This document shows, piece after piece, positions 52,374 to 61,447 of a stretch of DNA of 64,000 nucleotides; position 1 is the first letter of the stretch; each line of letters starts with the position of its first letter. Below the pieces are notes generated by a model. It had not been told where the DNA came from. It ran no database searches and saw only the letters and a program-made list of their open reading frames with translations. A program made the position numbers and the translations under genes. Origin of the DNA: JACMRP01 sp047302465 (GTDB lineage Bacteria; Bdellovibrionota; Bdellovibrionia; Bdellovibrionales; Bdellovibrionaceae); NCBI RefSeq assembly GCF_047302465.1, contig NZ_CP178621.1:1426001-1490000 (forward strand), given 5' to 3'.

Positions 52374-52952
52374 TTAGCTACCTGTGATTTCGCAATGTTC
52401 TTTGATGTCCGTTACTGGAACTGCGAAGTGAACCTTTTCACCTACAGCTTTGATCGTGCCCTGAAGGACCATTTCGTGTCTTGCGCTCTTTGGCGTTTTT
52501 ACCAATTCAACCTCAACCTCCGCTTTCAATTGGCTGCTAACGGTGATTCTGTCGTTAATAGGTGTTCCATCACCACCAGTGGATTTTTGCGTAGTTTCAC
52601 CTGTGGCAATGACTGTTGCTTGTTGAGCAGAGCATTTAAAAGGAGTTAGCAAGGGCGCATTTGGATTCGTGCATGCAGATTTAGGAGAGATCGCCAAAGT
52701 AAAGCCTTTAACCACAAATTTACTATCCGTCGGGCGCCCTGTGATTTGATCCAAACCGATAGGCGAAGAGCCAAGGTCCCATAGAGACTCTGTTTTCAAT
52801 ACGATATAAGTACCGTTATAACCGATGCCGCCATCGCGATTCATGAAGAAGCTTCTGCCAGTATAAGAAGGGGCATCAAAGCAATCCAAATTCTTTGCAA
52901 AAGCCGTCGTCGTCAGAGTTAAAAGTGTCGAAATCAAAATCAAGTGTTTCAT
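52374..52952 (-). CDS. Exported protein of unknown function
   Basis: 192 residues with a signal peptide (LILISTLLTLTTTAFA) and four Cys in the mature part (LDCFD, SACT, FKCSA and EHCEI). Beta-rich; family unknown. GGGAGGTTC lies upstream of the ATG. Single-gene unit. Confidence 0.62.
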   Translation of the reverse strand: MKHLILISTLLTLTTTAFAKNLDCFDAPSYTGRSFFMNRDGGIGYNGTYIVLKTESLWDLGSSPIGLDQITGRPTDSKFVVKGFTLAISPKSACTNPNAPLLTPFKCSAQQATVIATGETTQKSTGGDGTPINDRITVSSQLKAEVEVELVKTPKSARHEMVLQGTIKAVGEKVHFAVPVTDIKEHCEITGS

Positions 52953-53098
52953 TTAAGAACCTCCCGTTGTTGGGAGGAAACTAAGCTAAGGCCTGATATT
53001 TGTAAAAACGATTGTTTTGACGTTTGTCATAGGCTTAGTCCTATGATGTCGCCGAACAAGAGCTAGGGCAGACGGAGGGGGGCTCCGTCTATTTGGGC

Positions 53099-53893
53099 CT
53101 ATTTGCGAGGCTCTACGATGAGGGTGACCTTTTTAATGAATTTCTCACTCAGAGGGCCGCCGACGCGGACATTTGAAAATTCTGTTGTGAATCCTTCTGC
53201 CGCGAACTGGTTGAGTTTGCTGATACAGCCAGCAGTTGCAGGATTCGAAGGGCCTACTTTGATTAAAGTAAACGCCACTGCTTTGTTATCAACGGACATC
53301 TCAAAAGTCGTAGTCAGTTCACATGGAGCCAGGTTGGCCACCGTCGTAGCAGACGCCAGGTCAATTTTGAGAGGGCCTTTTAGGTCCACACTTAAATCAC
53401 TGACGGAAGCTTCACCACTAAGAAGAAGAATGATGGCCTCTTTTGAAATATCAGATTTCATTTTTAAGGGGCTCAGAGATTTCGCCGTTATTACAAGTCT
53501 TTCTGGAACAGAGTTTTCTGTAGAAGGAATCACCGGTTGAGTTGGTGTTTCGGGGCTTGGAATGACCGTAGTGTCCACTTCAGGCTGGGGAATTACTGGT
53601 TGATCTGAATCGCTTTTTCCCTGAGGGGTCGGAGTTGGCAATGCGCCACATTCGCGTTCAAAGGTCGTTTTTCTCATGGATTCGGCACAGAAGTTATTGG
53701 CACTATTGTCTTCCAAAGCTGCGCAATAAGCTTGTTTGGAGGTAAACTCTTTCTTGCCAGTGTCGCAACCATTCTCATTAAACTGATAGCTTAGTTTTTT
53801 AGATTCCTGACGGTTTCCACCACTGCAGGCAACAAGTGCCAACGAGGTCACAAAACAAAGGGCCGTTGTAACGAAAATAGGGGTTTTAGCCAT
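53099..53893 (-). CDS. Lipoprotein with Pro/Thr-rich linker
   Basis: 264 residues. The signal peptide ends in a lipobox with Cys23 (LALVACSGG). A small Cys-rich segment (six Cys, about 35-85) is followed by a Pro/Thr/Glu linker (about 85-130) and a C-terminal beta-rich domain. Function unknown; it would sit on a membrane facing the periplasm or outside. GGAGG precedes the ATG. Confidence 0.68.
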   Translation of the reverse strand: MAKTPIFVTTALCFVTSLALVACSGGNRQESKKLSYQFNENGCDTGKKEFTSKQAYCAALEDNSANNFCAESMRKTTFERECGALPTPTPQGKSDSDQPVIPQPEVDTTVIPSPETPTQPVIPSTENSVPERLVITAKSLSPLKMKSDISKEAIILLLSGEASVSDLSVDLKGPLKIDLASATTVANLAPCELTTTFEMSVDNKAVAFTLIKVGPSNPATAGCISKLNQFAAEGFTTEFSNVRVGGPLSEKFIKKVTLIVEPRK

Positions 53894-54023
53894 GGGGTCC
53901 TCCGGTGGCTGGTATTTGCAAGCCTTGTACTCGGCCAGGTCCCATATATTCGGTTATAGGGCAGAGTTATGTCTAGAAACCCTGCCTTGTGCCGCTTTAG
54001 GGAGCCGGTTTTTTAAGGCTCAG

Positions 54024-54052
54024 TTGTGAGCCAGGGGTTAAGGCGGCATAAT
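54024..54052 (+). promoter_or_regulatory. Promoter with leaderless start
   Basis: TTGTGA (54024-54029), 17 bases, CATAAT (54047-54052), then seven bases to ATG 54060. No ribosome binding site is present. Confidence 0.5.
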
Positions 54053-54059
54053 ATTTTCT

Positions 54060-54875
54060 ATGATCCAGGCTGTTTACATCATCCTTAAAAACTCAGTGCT
54101 ACAGTTCTCGGGCCTGTTCGGAGTGCTCTTCATTTCAGGCCTCGTGCTGACTTTTATTTCTCGGTGGACCAACAATATTTTCCGTCAGTTTGTCCTGCCT
54201 AAGTTTGGACTTTATGTTTTTGGTGTGATCGGTGTGCCTTTGCATGAATTCTGTCATGCTCTTTTTGCGAAAATCTTTTTTCATGAAATAGGTTCGATCA
54301 AGTGGTTTGATCCGAAAGGCAAGGGCGGTTCTTACGGTACGGTTGTTCATCATTACAACGATCGCAACATTTATCACCGTATAGGCTTGTTTTTCATCGG
54401 TATGGGGCCGGTGTTGCTGGCACCGGCGTTTTTGTTTTTGATTTATACTCTGTTACTTCCGCATCCGGTGGCGTTTTCATTACAGCTCAACGACCTCGGT
54501 TATTTAGCCAACGCCTTTTCGAAATCTCTATTGGGTGCAGGCAACTGGAGCTCTTTCGGGTTCTATGTGTTTTTATACTTGGCAGTTTGCCTAACATCAC
54601 AGATGGAGCTTTCGCCGGAAGATTTTCAAATCGCGCGAGGAGGAATCCTTCCGATATTTGTGGTGCTAGTACTGATCAATACACTCTCTTATACCTTTAG
54701 CTGGGGTGTGCACGGTAAGTTTGTAAATGCGCTGAATATCGGTATTGCGTGGTGGGGCGCCTTTATTGCGATGGCGATATTTATCTCTCTGGTAAACTTC
54801 GTTCTTTGCCTCATTTTATTTAATCTCATAAATAAGATTTGCGGCAAAGACGCAATCAATCCATTTCAAGAATAG
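54060..54875 (+). CDS. M50-like integral membrane metalloprotease
   Basis: 271 residues with about six membrane helices. PLHEFCHALFA near residue 62 gives HExxH inside a hydrophobic segment, as in site-2-type (M50) proteases. A second zinc ligand such as the distal NPDG Asp is not obvious, so activity is uncertain. Such proteins cut membrane-bound regulators. The start has no ribosome binding site but follows a -10 by seven bases. Confidence 0.6.
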   Translation: MIQAVYIILKNSVLQFSGLFGVLFISGLVLTFISRWTNNIFRQFVLPKFGLYVFGVIGVPLHEFCHALFAKIFFHEIGSIKWFDPKGKGGSYGTVVHHYNDRNIYHRIGLFFIGMGPVLLAPAFLFLIYTLLLPHPVAFSLQLNDLGYLANAFSKSLLGAGNWSSFGFYVFLYLAVCLTSQMELSPEDFQIARGGILPIFVVLVLINTLSYTFSWGVHGKFVNALNIGIAWWGAFIAMAIFISLVNFVLCLILFNLINKICGKDAINPFQE

Positions 54876-55045
54876 TCGTTGTTCACGCTCTTGCGTGTCA
54901 AATTCGTAGACACTCTTGTAAGCTGGAACGTCAAGTCCATCGACAGACGGGACATTTCTTCACTATTTAGAGAAACTCCCGGCAAATATCTTAAAAATCC
55001 CGTATAAAGAGATCTGTTTTTAAAACTTTACCCGGGAGTCCATCC

Positions 55046-55423
55046 ATGAAAATGATGTCTTTCGCGATAGTCGCAACTCTTATGGGCGCTTCAGCAGCTC
55101 AAGCAAAAACAATTCTGTGCAGTGGTCTTAGTCAAAAAGGTGAGATCATCGTTTTGTCTGTTATTATGGACGAGAGCTTGAAAACCACTATCAGCATTCA
55201 AGCTGGTGACCATGAAAACAGCTGGGATGCAGATCAGATGACTTTCGATCAAAGAAGTGACGAAGCTATCCTTACAGCAAGCGCTGGAGATCGTGGAGAG
55301 TACTATATTCAGGTCAAGGTGCCTCAAACTAGCAAGACAGTAGCTTCTGTATCATATGATGAAAATGACTCTGGCTGGGAGTTCTCGGCAGAATCTAAGA
55401 AGCTTACTTGTAAGACTAAATAG
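55046..55423 (+). CDS. Small exported protein
   Basis: 125 residues with a signal peptide ending QA-KTI and a mature domain bracketed by Cys (LCSGL and LTCKTK). It has a size and pattern like the genes at 17034 and 17797. Family unknown. A terminator follows. Confidence 0.62.
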   Translation: MKMMSFAIVATLMGASAAQAKTILCSGLSQKGEIIVLSVIMDESLKTTISIQAGDHENSWDADQMTFDQRSDEAILTASAGDRGEYYIQVKVPQTSKTVASVSYDENDSGWEFSAESKKLTCKTK

Positions 55424-55454
55424 TTTTGGAAACCAGTTTTGAAGATCTAAACAG

Positions 55455-55482
55455 AAGACCGGCCTAAAGCCGGTCTTTTTAT
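55455..55482. terminator. Bidirectional terminator
   Basis: AAGACCGGC (55455-55463) pairs with GCCGGTCTT (55469-55477), loop CTAAA, followed by a T-run. It lies between convergent genes. Confidence 0.85.
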
Positions 55483-56711
55483 TTGCTCTGGGCAATAGAG
55501 CGATTGATAGAATACATCATCAACAGAGTGCTAAACGCAATCCCTGCCATGACATAACCAACGATATCGAAATGGCGAATCACTCCGCTAGTCTCTTGAA
55601 CGACGATCATTCCAGACACGATAGAACCAACACCACCTGCTAACTGTTGTAACGAAGCACTGACAGACATGAAAGCTCCGCGATTAGCTGGCGTCGGAAT
55701 TGCCGACATCAGCGCTTGCGATGGAATCATGCGAGAGAAAATCCCGATGAACATCACCGTGTTCACCAAGATCACCAAATACAGAGGGGTGATTCCCAGG
55801 TGGGTATAGATCAAAACCATGACGATGCTGAGTATAGTTCCAAAGGCAAACGTGTTGTACTTACCAAAACTATCGGCGGCTTTACCAACGAGCGGTCCAA
55901 TTAGAATCGAGGCAAGGCCCGTTACCAAGTAGATCATTGGGAGCTGCGAATTTGGAATCCCCATATTGTTAACGGTAAAAGCACTCGCAAAAGGCATAAT
56001 CATGAAACCGCCGATAGAAAGAAGCGCGGTTGTAGCAAAGGCCAATACGTATTGAGGCACCTTCATCGTATGCAGCAAATGATCATAGGCTTTCTTGTCG
56101 GTCTGCAGACTTAAGTGTCCAGTGATAGGCTTCATGTAAACGACAATGAAACCGCCAGCAATCACGCTAACCACCACGATCATAATGAAAGGCATGTGCC
56201 AGCCCCATTTGTCAGAGAGGAAAAGTCCCACTGGCAAACCTAAAACTTGGCTGGCAGCAAAGGCAGTTTGCATAAAGCCCATAACTCTTCCGCGTTGTTG
56301 AATTGGGAAGAGGTCCGCGGTGATCGCCATTACGATCGATCCAATCACACCACCAAAGAGCCCGGTGACAATACGAGCGCCTAACAAGAAGTGGTAAGTG
56401 GGAGCAAGTCCACAAAGCAATGTGCCGACAATGAATCCTGTATAGAAAAACAAAAGAAGTTTTTTACGATCGTACTTATCGGCAAAACCTGCAGTTAGAA
56501 ATCCGGAAAGGGCCGCGCTAATCGCGTAAGCTGAAACGACAGTTCCGAACTGAGCTGTCGTGATATTGAGTGCCGGCATCAAAATCGCGCCCAGCGGAGA
56601 CAAAATCATAAAGTCCAAAATGATTGTGAACTGCAAGAAAGCAAGAATCGCGATCACAAATTTCTGATAAGGAGTAAAGCTAAGAGATGCCGCAGGAGAC
56701 GCGTTTTCCAT
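55479..56711 (-). CDS. MFS transporter
   Basis: 410 residues from ATG 56711, where AAAGGA is seven bases upstream; ATG 56738 would add nine residues with poor spacing. Twelve hydrophobic helices and the MFS loop-2 motif (GFLTAGFADKYDRKK) identify it. It resembles DHA1-type drug or metabolite exporters, including motif-C-like Gly/Pro residues in helix 5 (QVLGLPVGLFL). Substrate unknown. Single-gene unit. Confidence 0.9.
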   Translation of the reverse strand: MENASPAASLSFTPYQKFVIAILAFLQFTIILDFMILSPLGAILMPALNITTAQFGTVVSAYAISAALSGFLTAGFADKYDRKKLLLFFYTGFIVGTLLCGLAPTYHFLLGARIVTGLFGGVIGSIVMAITADLFPIQQRGRVMGFMQTAFAASQVLGLPVGLFLSDKWGWHMPFIMIVVVSVIAGGFIVVYMKPITGHLSLQTDKKAYDHLLHTMKVPQYVLAFATTALLSIGGFMIMPFASAFTVNNMGIPNSQLPMIYLVTGLASILIGPLVGKAADSFGKYNTFAFGTILSIVMVLIYTHLGITPLYLVILVNTVMFIGIFSRMIPSQALMSAIPTPANRGAFMSVSASLQQLAGGVGSIVSGMIVVQETSGVIRHFDIVGYVMAGIAFSTLLMMYSINRSIAQSK

Positions 56712-56811
56712 AGGATGTCCTTTGAGGGTGTTCGACATCCTTTATTCTTGTTGTATCACTGGGTGCGGTCAAGGGTCCCGGTCATAGAACCAGGACCTTT
56801 TCCGATAGGTT

Positions 56812-58011
56812 TTAGTAAAGGGAAGGAGAATTTTCCTTCGTCAAATCCACCTTGATTTGATCTTGAAGCGTATTACGACCGAGATCGTCTATGGCGTAGA
56901 AATCTAAGCGCAATAGATGACCGATTGGGAAAAATAGGCTGGTTTTCGTCGGAAAATAGGTTTCTCTTAAGGAAGGTTGGGAATAGAAGTTGTGAATGTA
57001 GGGATGAAGATGTTCCGCCAAAACTCCACTGCGCTGATTTTTACTGGAATATACTTTAAAAGTTCCAGGAAGATTCGACCGATAGTCGTTCACATTTAAC
57101 GTTGCAACTGGAATACGTATCGTTTGTCCGGCCGACAGAGTTGGTTTGATCAGGTGTTCATTGATCGAGACCTCAAGGGTCGCGTCTTTGACGCCTTTCA
57201 AGAGTGGAAATGCGCGAATACTTTGGGATGTGCCATCTGTTTTGAACTCATAGTAGTTGTAGGCGCTTGAGTTGTTAAGCGGAGCGTGCGATTCACGTTC
57301 ATCATATGGCTCCCTTTTCCAATAAGTGGCATGCAGGTAATTGCGAGTAGATTCTGTTTCCGGAAACTTAGGTTTTCCGTCGATAAAATCCAGCGTGATG
57401 ATACCGCGCAGTTCTTTCGTGTCCAAGGTCTCTGTTTGTAGAGTCCCTGATTTAATAACAGTGGTCTTAGAAAAAAGAGTTCCCGTGTGTTCGTGATAAA
57501 GGTTGGCAAGAACAGGCATCGCGGGAATCAAGAGCACGGGTTGCCCGTAAGGATCGCTGCTGCTAATTCCGCGATAGAGTCTCAGGACATTAGAGGCATC
57601 AGCCGCTGAAAAAGTAAAAAGTGGTTGCGGTCCGAACTCAGTTTTATATTGATCCGCATTCCAGGTATACTTGATTGCGGCCAGTTGTAAGTGAGTTGTT
57701 TTTTTCTCTTCCACAAGGATATTACATTGGCGGGCTTCATAGACGGGGCCAGAGCTGTCGCGGTAGATGACTTCTAGGCAGCCAGTTCCTGCGGCGACGG
57801 TATTAGCCAAGTCGAAGTCTACGGATTTTGACTTATCGTCGACATAAAATTTCATGCTGAAGTTTTTAAGATCAAAAATGGTACTTAACTTGGAGATATC
57901 GATACTTTTAATTTCAAGCTGGCCTAATTTTTCTTCGGGAGTGACATCTTTTGCAAATGCCGAAGATCCCAGTAAGAGTAGGGTGTATAAAATGATTTTT
58001 GAGTAAGACAT
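56812..58011 (-). CDS. Exported protein of unknown function
   Basis: 399 residues from ATG 58011, with GGAGG nine bases upstream and a signal peptide (SKIILYTLLLLGSSAFA). Upstream in-frame ATGs lack both. It is beta-rich with two Cys. I recognise no family. It is divergent from TIGR02147 regulator 3, with the regulator's promoter between them. Confidence 0.6.
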   Translation of the reverse strand: MSYSKIILYTLLLLGSSAFAKDVTPEEKLGQLEIKSIDISKLSTIFDLKNFSMKFYVDDKSKSVDFDLANTVAAGTGCLEVIYRDSSGPVYEARQCNILVEEKKTTHLQLAAIKYTWNADQYKTEFGPQPLFTFSAADASNVLRLYRGISSSDPYGQPVLLIPAMPVLANLYHEHTGTLFSKTTVIKSGTLQTETLDTKELRGIITLDFIDGKPKFPETESTRNYLHATYWKREPYDERESHAPLNNSSAYNYYEFKTDGTSQSIRAFPLLKGVKDATLEVSINEHLIKPTLSAGQTIRIPVATLNVNDYRSNLPGTFKVYSSKNQRSGVLAEHLHPYIHNFYSQPSLRETYFPTKTSLFFPIGHLLRLDFYAIDDLGRNTLQDQIKVDLTKENSPSLY

Positions 58012-58106
58012 GGTTGGTGCCTCCTTTTGAATGAGCCTGAGCATCGATATTGACCCTTTGCGCAATCAACAAAAGCGTCAGGATCGGGGCAAATAGTGTT
58101 TACTGG

Positions 58107-58148
58107 TGTCAACGTGAGTGTTGACAAGATCTCGAGGGTTGATATGAC
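58107..58148 (+). promoter_or_regulatory. Promoter and operator-like repeat of TIGR02147 regulator 3
   Basis: TTGACA (58121-58126), 16 bases, TATGAC (58143-58148), then eight bases to ATG 58157. TGTCAAC (58107-58113) and GTTGACA (58120-58126) form an inverted repeat that covers the -35, a natural place for self-repression. No ribosome binding site is visible. Confidence 0.6.
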
Positions 58149-58156
58149 TGCGGTCT

Positions 58157-58984
58157 ATGGCGGATATCCAAGGAAGCTCATATCAACTGCTGCGTGACGA
58201 ACTCATCAGCCGACAAAAAAAGAACGAAGCCTATTCGTTAAGGTCTTTTGCGCAAACTATCGGGGTTTCTCCGAGCTATTTGAGTTTGCTCTTTCACGGC
58301 CGTCGTCAACTATCTCAAGATAAGGCTGTGAGCATTGCGCGAAAGTTGCAATGGAATCAAAGCCGCCAAAAGTACTTTCTAACTTTGGTGGAGTTTGAAA
58401 ACACCAAAGTCGCAAAAGACAAACAGATGCTTTTAGAGGAGCTTCAGAAGTGGGCGCGTGCCTCTAAGCAAGTTCCGTCTTTGGCCGTTGATCAATTCGC
58501 AATGATTTCAGAATGGCAGCACAGTGCGATTTTGGCGATACTGACGTTGCCAAATTTTGTAGGACGTATAAAGAATATCGCTGAGCGTTTGAATATCTCT
58601 GAGGCTGACGCAGAATCTTGTTTGCAGCGTTTACAACGATTGAATTTGGTGAGCCAAGATGAACAGGGATTGTGGCAGACAACTCATGAAGAACTGCATG
58701 TGATCCCAGAAGTGGCTTCGAACGCCGTTCGCAGTTATCACAAAGAAGTTATACGTAAAGCAATGGTCGCGATTGATACTCAGGAATCTGCAGAACGCGA
58801 TTTTTCGAATTTTATACTGACCGTCGACGGTAAAAAGATGGGCGAAGCAAAAAAACGCATTTTCGCTTTTCAACAAGAGATGGCTCAGCTTCTTGAAGGT
58901 AAGACACCATCAAAACTCTATCAACTTTCCATTCAACTTTTCCGAGTCGATCAAGACGAAAAGGGGAAACTTCATGAACAATAA
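58157..58984 (+). CDS. TIGR02147-family regulator 3
   Basis: 275 residues. HTH near the N-terminus (YSLRSFAQTIGVSPSYLSLLFHGRRQLS), then a winged helix (IAERLNISEADAESCLQRLQRLNLV), the helical region with RSYHKEVIRKAMVAID, and the C-terminal LYQLSIQLFRV motif. It overlaps the start of the exported GGD/LRR gene by 11 bases, so the two are co-transcribed. The promoter carries a palindrome over the -35. Confidence 0.87.
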   Translation: MADIQGSSYQLLRDELISRQKKNEAYSLRSFAQTIGVSPSYLSLLFHGRRQLSQDKAVSIARKLQWNQSRQKYFLTLVEFENTKVAKDKQMLLEELQKWARASKQVPSLAVDQFAMISEWQHSAILAILTLPNFVGRIKNIAERLNISEADAESCLQRLQRLNLVSQDEQGLWQTTHEELHVIPEVASNAVRSYHKEVIRKAMVAIDTQESAERDFSNFILTVDGKKMGEAKKRIFAFQQEMAQLLEGKTPSKLYQLSIQLFRVDQDEKGKLHEQ

Positions 58985-60296
58985 ATTAGTATTTTCTATT
59001 CTATCTTTGGGGGTACTTCTCTGCGCGAAGACCTATGCTGGCGGCGTGTACGTTGGTAATGGTGGAGACGCTGTCTTTTGTCGTTCTAGCGAAAATAATA
59101 GCTTTAAAGGATATTATGCTCTCGACTATTTGATGACCTTAACCAACGCGAATGAGGTTGCGTCTGTGAAAAGTTGGGAAGCGTCTCGTGACCGTATACG
59201 TGCGCTTCTGGCGAAAGGAGCTCCGTCGCTTCTTGAGAGCTTTGATAGTTTTTTAGGGGACCTTGATAACCAAGTAGATTGGACAAAGAAACGTATTTGG
59301 CTTTCGGCTCCTCATGGACTTGTTGACATTCAAGACGAGCAAATTCGTCGTAAACTTCCGGAAAACTGTGGATGGAAGAATCTGGGTTCTATTGAGCAAG
59401 AAATGGTTCAGGTCGTTGTTCGAAATAAGCAACCTCATATCGTCCGCTATGAGTACGATGAAGAGGTTTTTAACAAGCTGAAGGCCGCGCCGGTGCAGAT
59501 TTCATTTTTACTAGTGCACGAGTGGTTGTGGGATCATAGCGAAGACCCACAGATCATTCGCTGGACGAATCAGTTTTTGCATTCTCAGCACGCTGAAACT
59601 CTCAGTGCTAGCGACTTCAATACATCTTTGGTGAATATCGGGATTACTGCAAAACCATCTGCTTTTTTGAGTGTTTGTGAGCGTTCACCCGGTGTTGCAA
59701 AAAGTATTGTCGACCTCTTTAGGAAAAGCTGTGAGTTTGTTACCCCGGAAGAGTTGAATACTAAAGTTGATCACATTTTCACAAACGACTCGCGCCTTAC
59801 TATCTATGATTTAGCAGGTATGACGAGACTGAATCAGTTTAGCTTAGCCGACTCTGCAATTTACTATCTACCAGTGAATTTATTTGAGACCAATCCTTAC
59901 TTAGAATACGTAGAGTTTGTTAACTTACCGAACCTCAATAGTATCCCTGAAGCTATTTTCGCTAACAATCCAAAGATTGTGAAGTTGACGATACAAAATG
60001 TAGGTTGGTCGCCAGAGAGTTTGGACTTCCTGAAAGGAAAGCCTCTTTCGTACCTGACACTTCAAGGTCTTAAACAGCAGACTTTGCCAAAGGACTTCTT
60101 GGCGCCTTTGGGCGCGGGAATATTTCAAATTGACTTATCAGGGGGATCCTTTAAAAGCGTCGAGCCTGGATTTTTTGCGGCGATCAAGAATAAGCATTGC
60201 AAAGTTTTTCTGACTCGCAGTCAATTCACGCCAGAAGTGGTAAAGCAAATGCGCGACGAAGCTGAATCATTGAATATCAAGGTGCACTTTAATTAG
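58974..60296 (+). CDS. Exported GGD protein with leucine-rich repeats
   Basis: 440 residues from ATG 58974, with AGGGGA upstream and a signal peptide cut near YA-GGV. The mature N-terminus reads GGVYVGNGGDAVFC. LLVHEWLWDHSED (His182-Glu183) sits where related exported proteins here have HExxH. The C-terminal ~150 residues are leucine-rich repeats (LNQFSLADSAIYYLP, LEYVEFVNLPNLNSIPEAIF, ...). LRRs are protein-binding, so this may be a surface or secreted recognition protein. Translation is coupled to the TIGR02147 gene. Confidence 0.7.
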   Translation: MNNKLVFSILSLGVLLCAKTYAGGVYVGNGGDAVFCRSSENNSFKGYYALDYLMTLTNANEVASVKSWEASRDRIRALLAKGAPSLLESFDSFLGDLDNQVDWTKKRIWLSAPHGLVDIQDEQIRRKLPENCGWKNLGSIEQEMVQVVVRNKQPHIVRYEYDEEVFNKLKAAPVQISFLLVHEWLWDHSEDPQIIRWTNQFLHSQHAETLSASDFNTSLVNIGITAKPSAFLSVCERSPGVAKSIVDLFRKSCEFVTPEELNTKVDHIFTNDSRLTIYDLAGMTRLNQFSLADSAIYYLPVNLFETNPYLEYVEFVNLPNLNSIPEAIFANNPKIVKLTIQNVGWSPESLDFLKGKPLSYLTLQGLKQQTLPKDFLAPLGAGIFQIDLSGGSFKSVEPGFFAAIKNKHCKVFLTRSQFTPEVVKQMRDEAESLNIKVHFN

Positions 60297-61440
60297 GATT
60301 TATCTCTAGATTTTTGTAGAAAACATCCAACGTTATTTTCATGAGCTCGGGGCCTTTCGGGTCCTGAGTGAGAGTGCCTAGCAGGGCATAGATCTCGGGC
60401 TTTCTAGCTAGGAAGGTCTGCTTCAACTGGTTTTGGGTTGCTTGTGGTGAAAACCCAAAAGTTATCTGACTCAAAGGTGCTAAGTTAAAGCCAATAAGAA
60501 TTCCCGAAAGGCTAAAGTCTTGTGGAAAAAGAACCCAGCGACCATTGGGAAGCTCGGCGATTTTGGTATTCCATAAATTGGTTTTGTCTGTGGGATAGGT
60601 CTCGTCTCGCAAATGGATCGGGTTCATTTTTATGAACCAATCTCCGTTTGAAACCATGCTCTGGAAAAGTGCAACACGAGAAGCATCTTCAGCATCAATC
60701 ATCGGCGATGATTTTACATCGGAAAATACATACTGGGATTCTTTACTTGGATCTTTCTGAATCTCGTAAGCTTTTAGAGGATCATTCACGCCTTTGACCT
60801 CTTTTGCATTTAATCTTTTGCGGAAGCTTCCCATGTCTTCTAAGAAAAAGGCGCGGTACTCTTTGTTTTCAACAGCTGCGATTTGGGTGTTTTTGTAGCG
60901 AACAAAAACGGGGCGGGCTTTGAATGTTGGAATTTCAAGAACTTCTGCCATGCGGTAGATGAGCGCTTCGCGATGATTGTATATCGACACCGCCATCATA
61001 TCGCCTTCTTTGCGAGTGCCTTCTTCGAAGCAGTGAGTATTGAGGTCAATGCTTTTGGTCGTTGCAAACAAAGTTCCAGCACGTTCTTTGGATTTCATTT
61101 TTAGTTCTAGCTTTGGGAACGAGCAAGAAAACAAGGACGAAAACCCTTTAACGTGAACCTCGACGGGGATCTCGACACGCTGGTTACTTTCGTTGTTGTA
61201 AGAAAGCTTCCCATCTACGGAAAGATCTTTGTTATCGGGAAAAGTGGTGGCCTTTACTTTTTTAAAAAGCTCATTAAGAGGGGCCTCTAACTCAATAGCG
61301 AGGGGCGTGTAGCTTGCAAACACACTGCCTGGTTCAACGGGGGCAAAAGGCTCTGAGAGAGCGGGATTTCTTTTCCCTGAAAAAGAAGAACAAGCCAAGA
61401 AACACATACAGGACAAAGCCAATAAAAGACGTCTTTTCAT
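60289..61440 (-). CDS. CotH-like lipoprotein
   Basis: 383 residues from ATG 61440, where a lipobox follows (MCFLACSSF). A frame from 61560 would put 40 residues before it. The body resembles CotH-kinase-type proteins: VPVEVHVKG-like strand, KSIDLNTHC, HREALIYRMAEVLEIPTFKARPVFVRYKN, NGDWF and NGRWVLFPQDFSLSG, the last matching the W-x-PxDxD active-site region. CotH-like proteins phosphorylate secreted proteins in spore formers; a kinase role here is a guess. Its stop overlaps the convergent LRR gene. Confidence 0.6.
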   Translation of the reverse strand: MKRRLLLALSCMCFLACSSFSGKRNPALSEPFAPVEPGSVFASYTPLAIELEAPLNELFKKVKATTFPDNKDLSVDGKLSYNNESNQRVEIPVEVHVKGFSSLFSCSFPKLELKMKSKERAGTLFATTKSIDLNTHCFEEGTRKEGDMMAVSIYNHREALIYRMAEVLEIPTFKARPVFVRYKNTQIAAVENKEYRAFFLEDMGSFRKRLNAKEVKGVNDPLKAYEIQKDPSKESQYVFSDVKSSPMIDAEDASRVALFQSMVSNGDWFIKMNPIHLRDETYPTDKTNLWNTKIAELPNGRWVLFPQDFSLSGILIGFNLAPLSQITFGFSPQATQNQLKQTFLARKPEIYALLGTLTQDPKGPELMKITLDVFYKNLEINPN

Positions 61441-61447
61441 ATATAAA

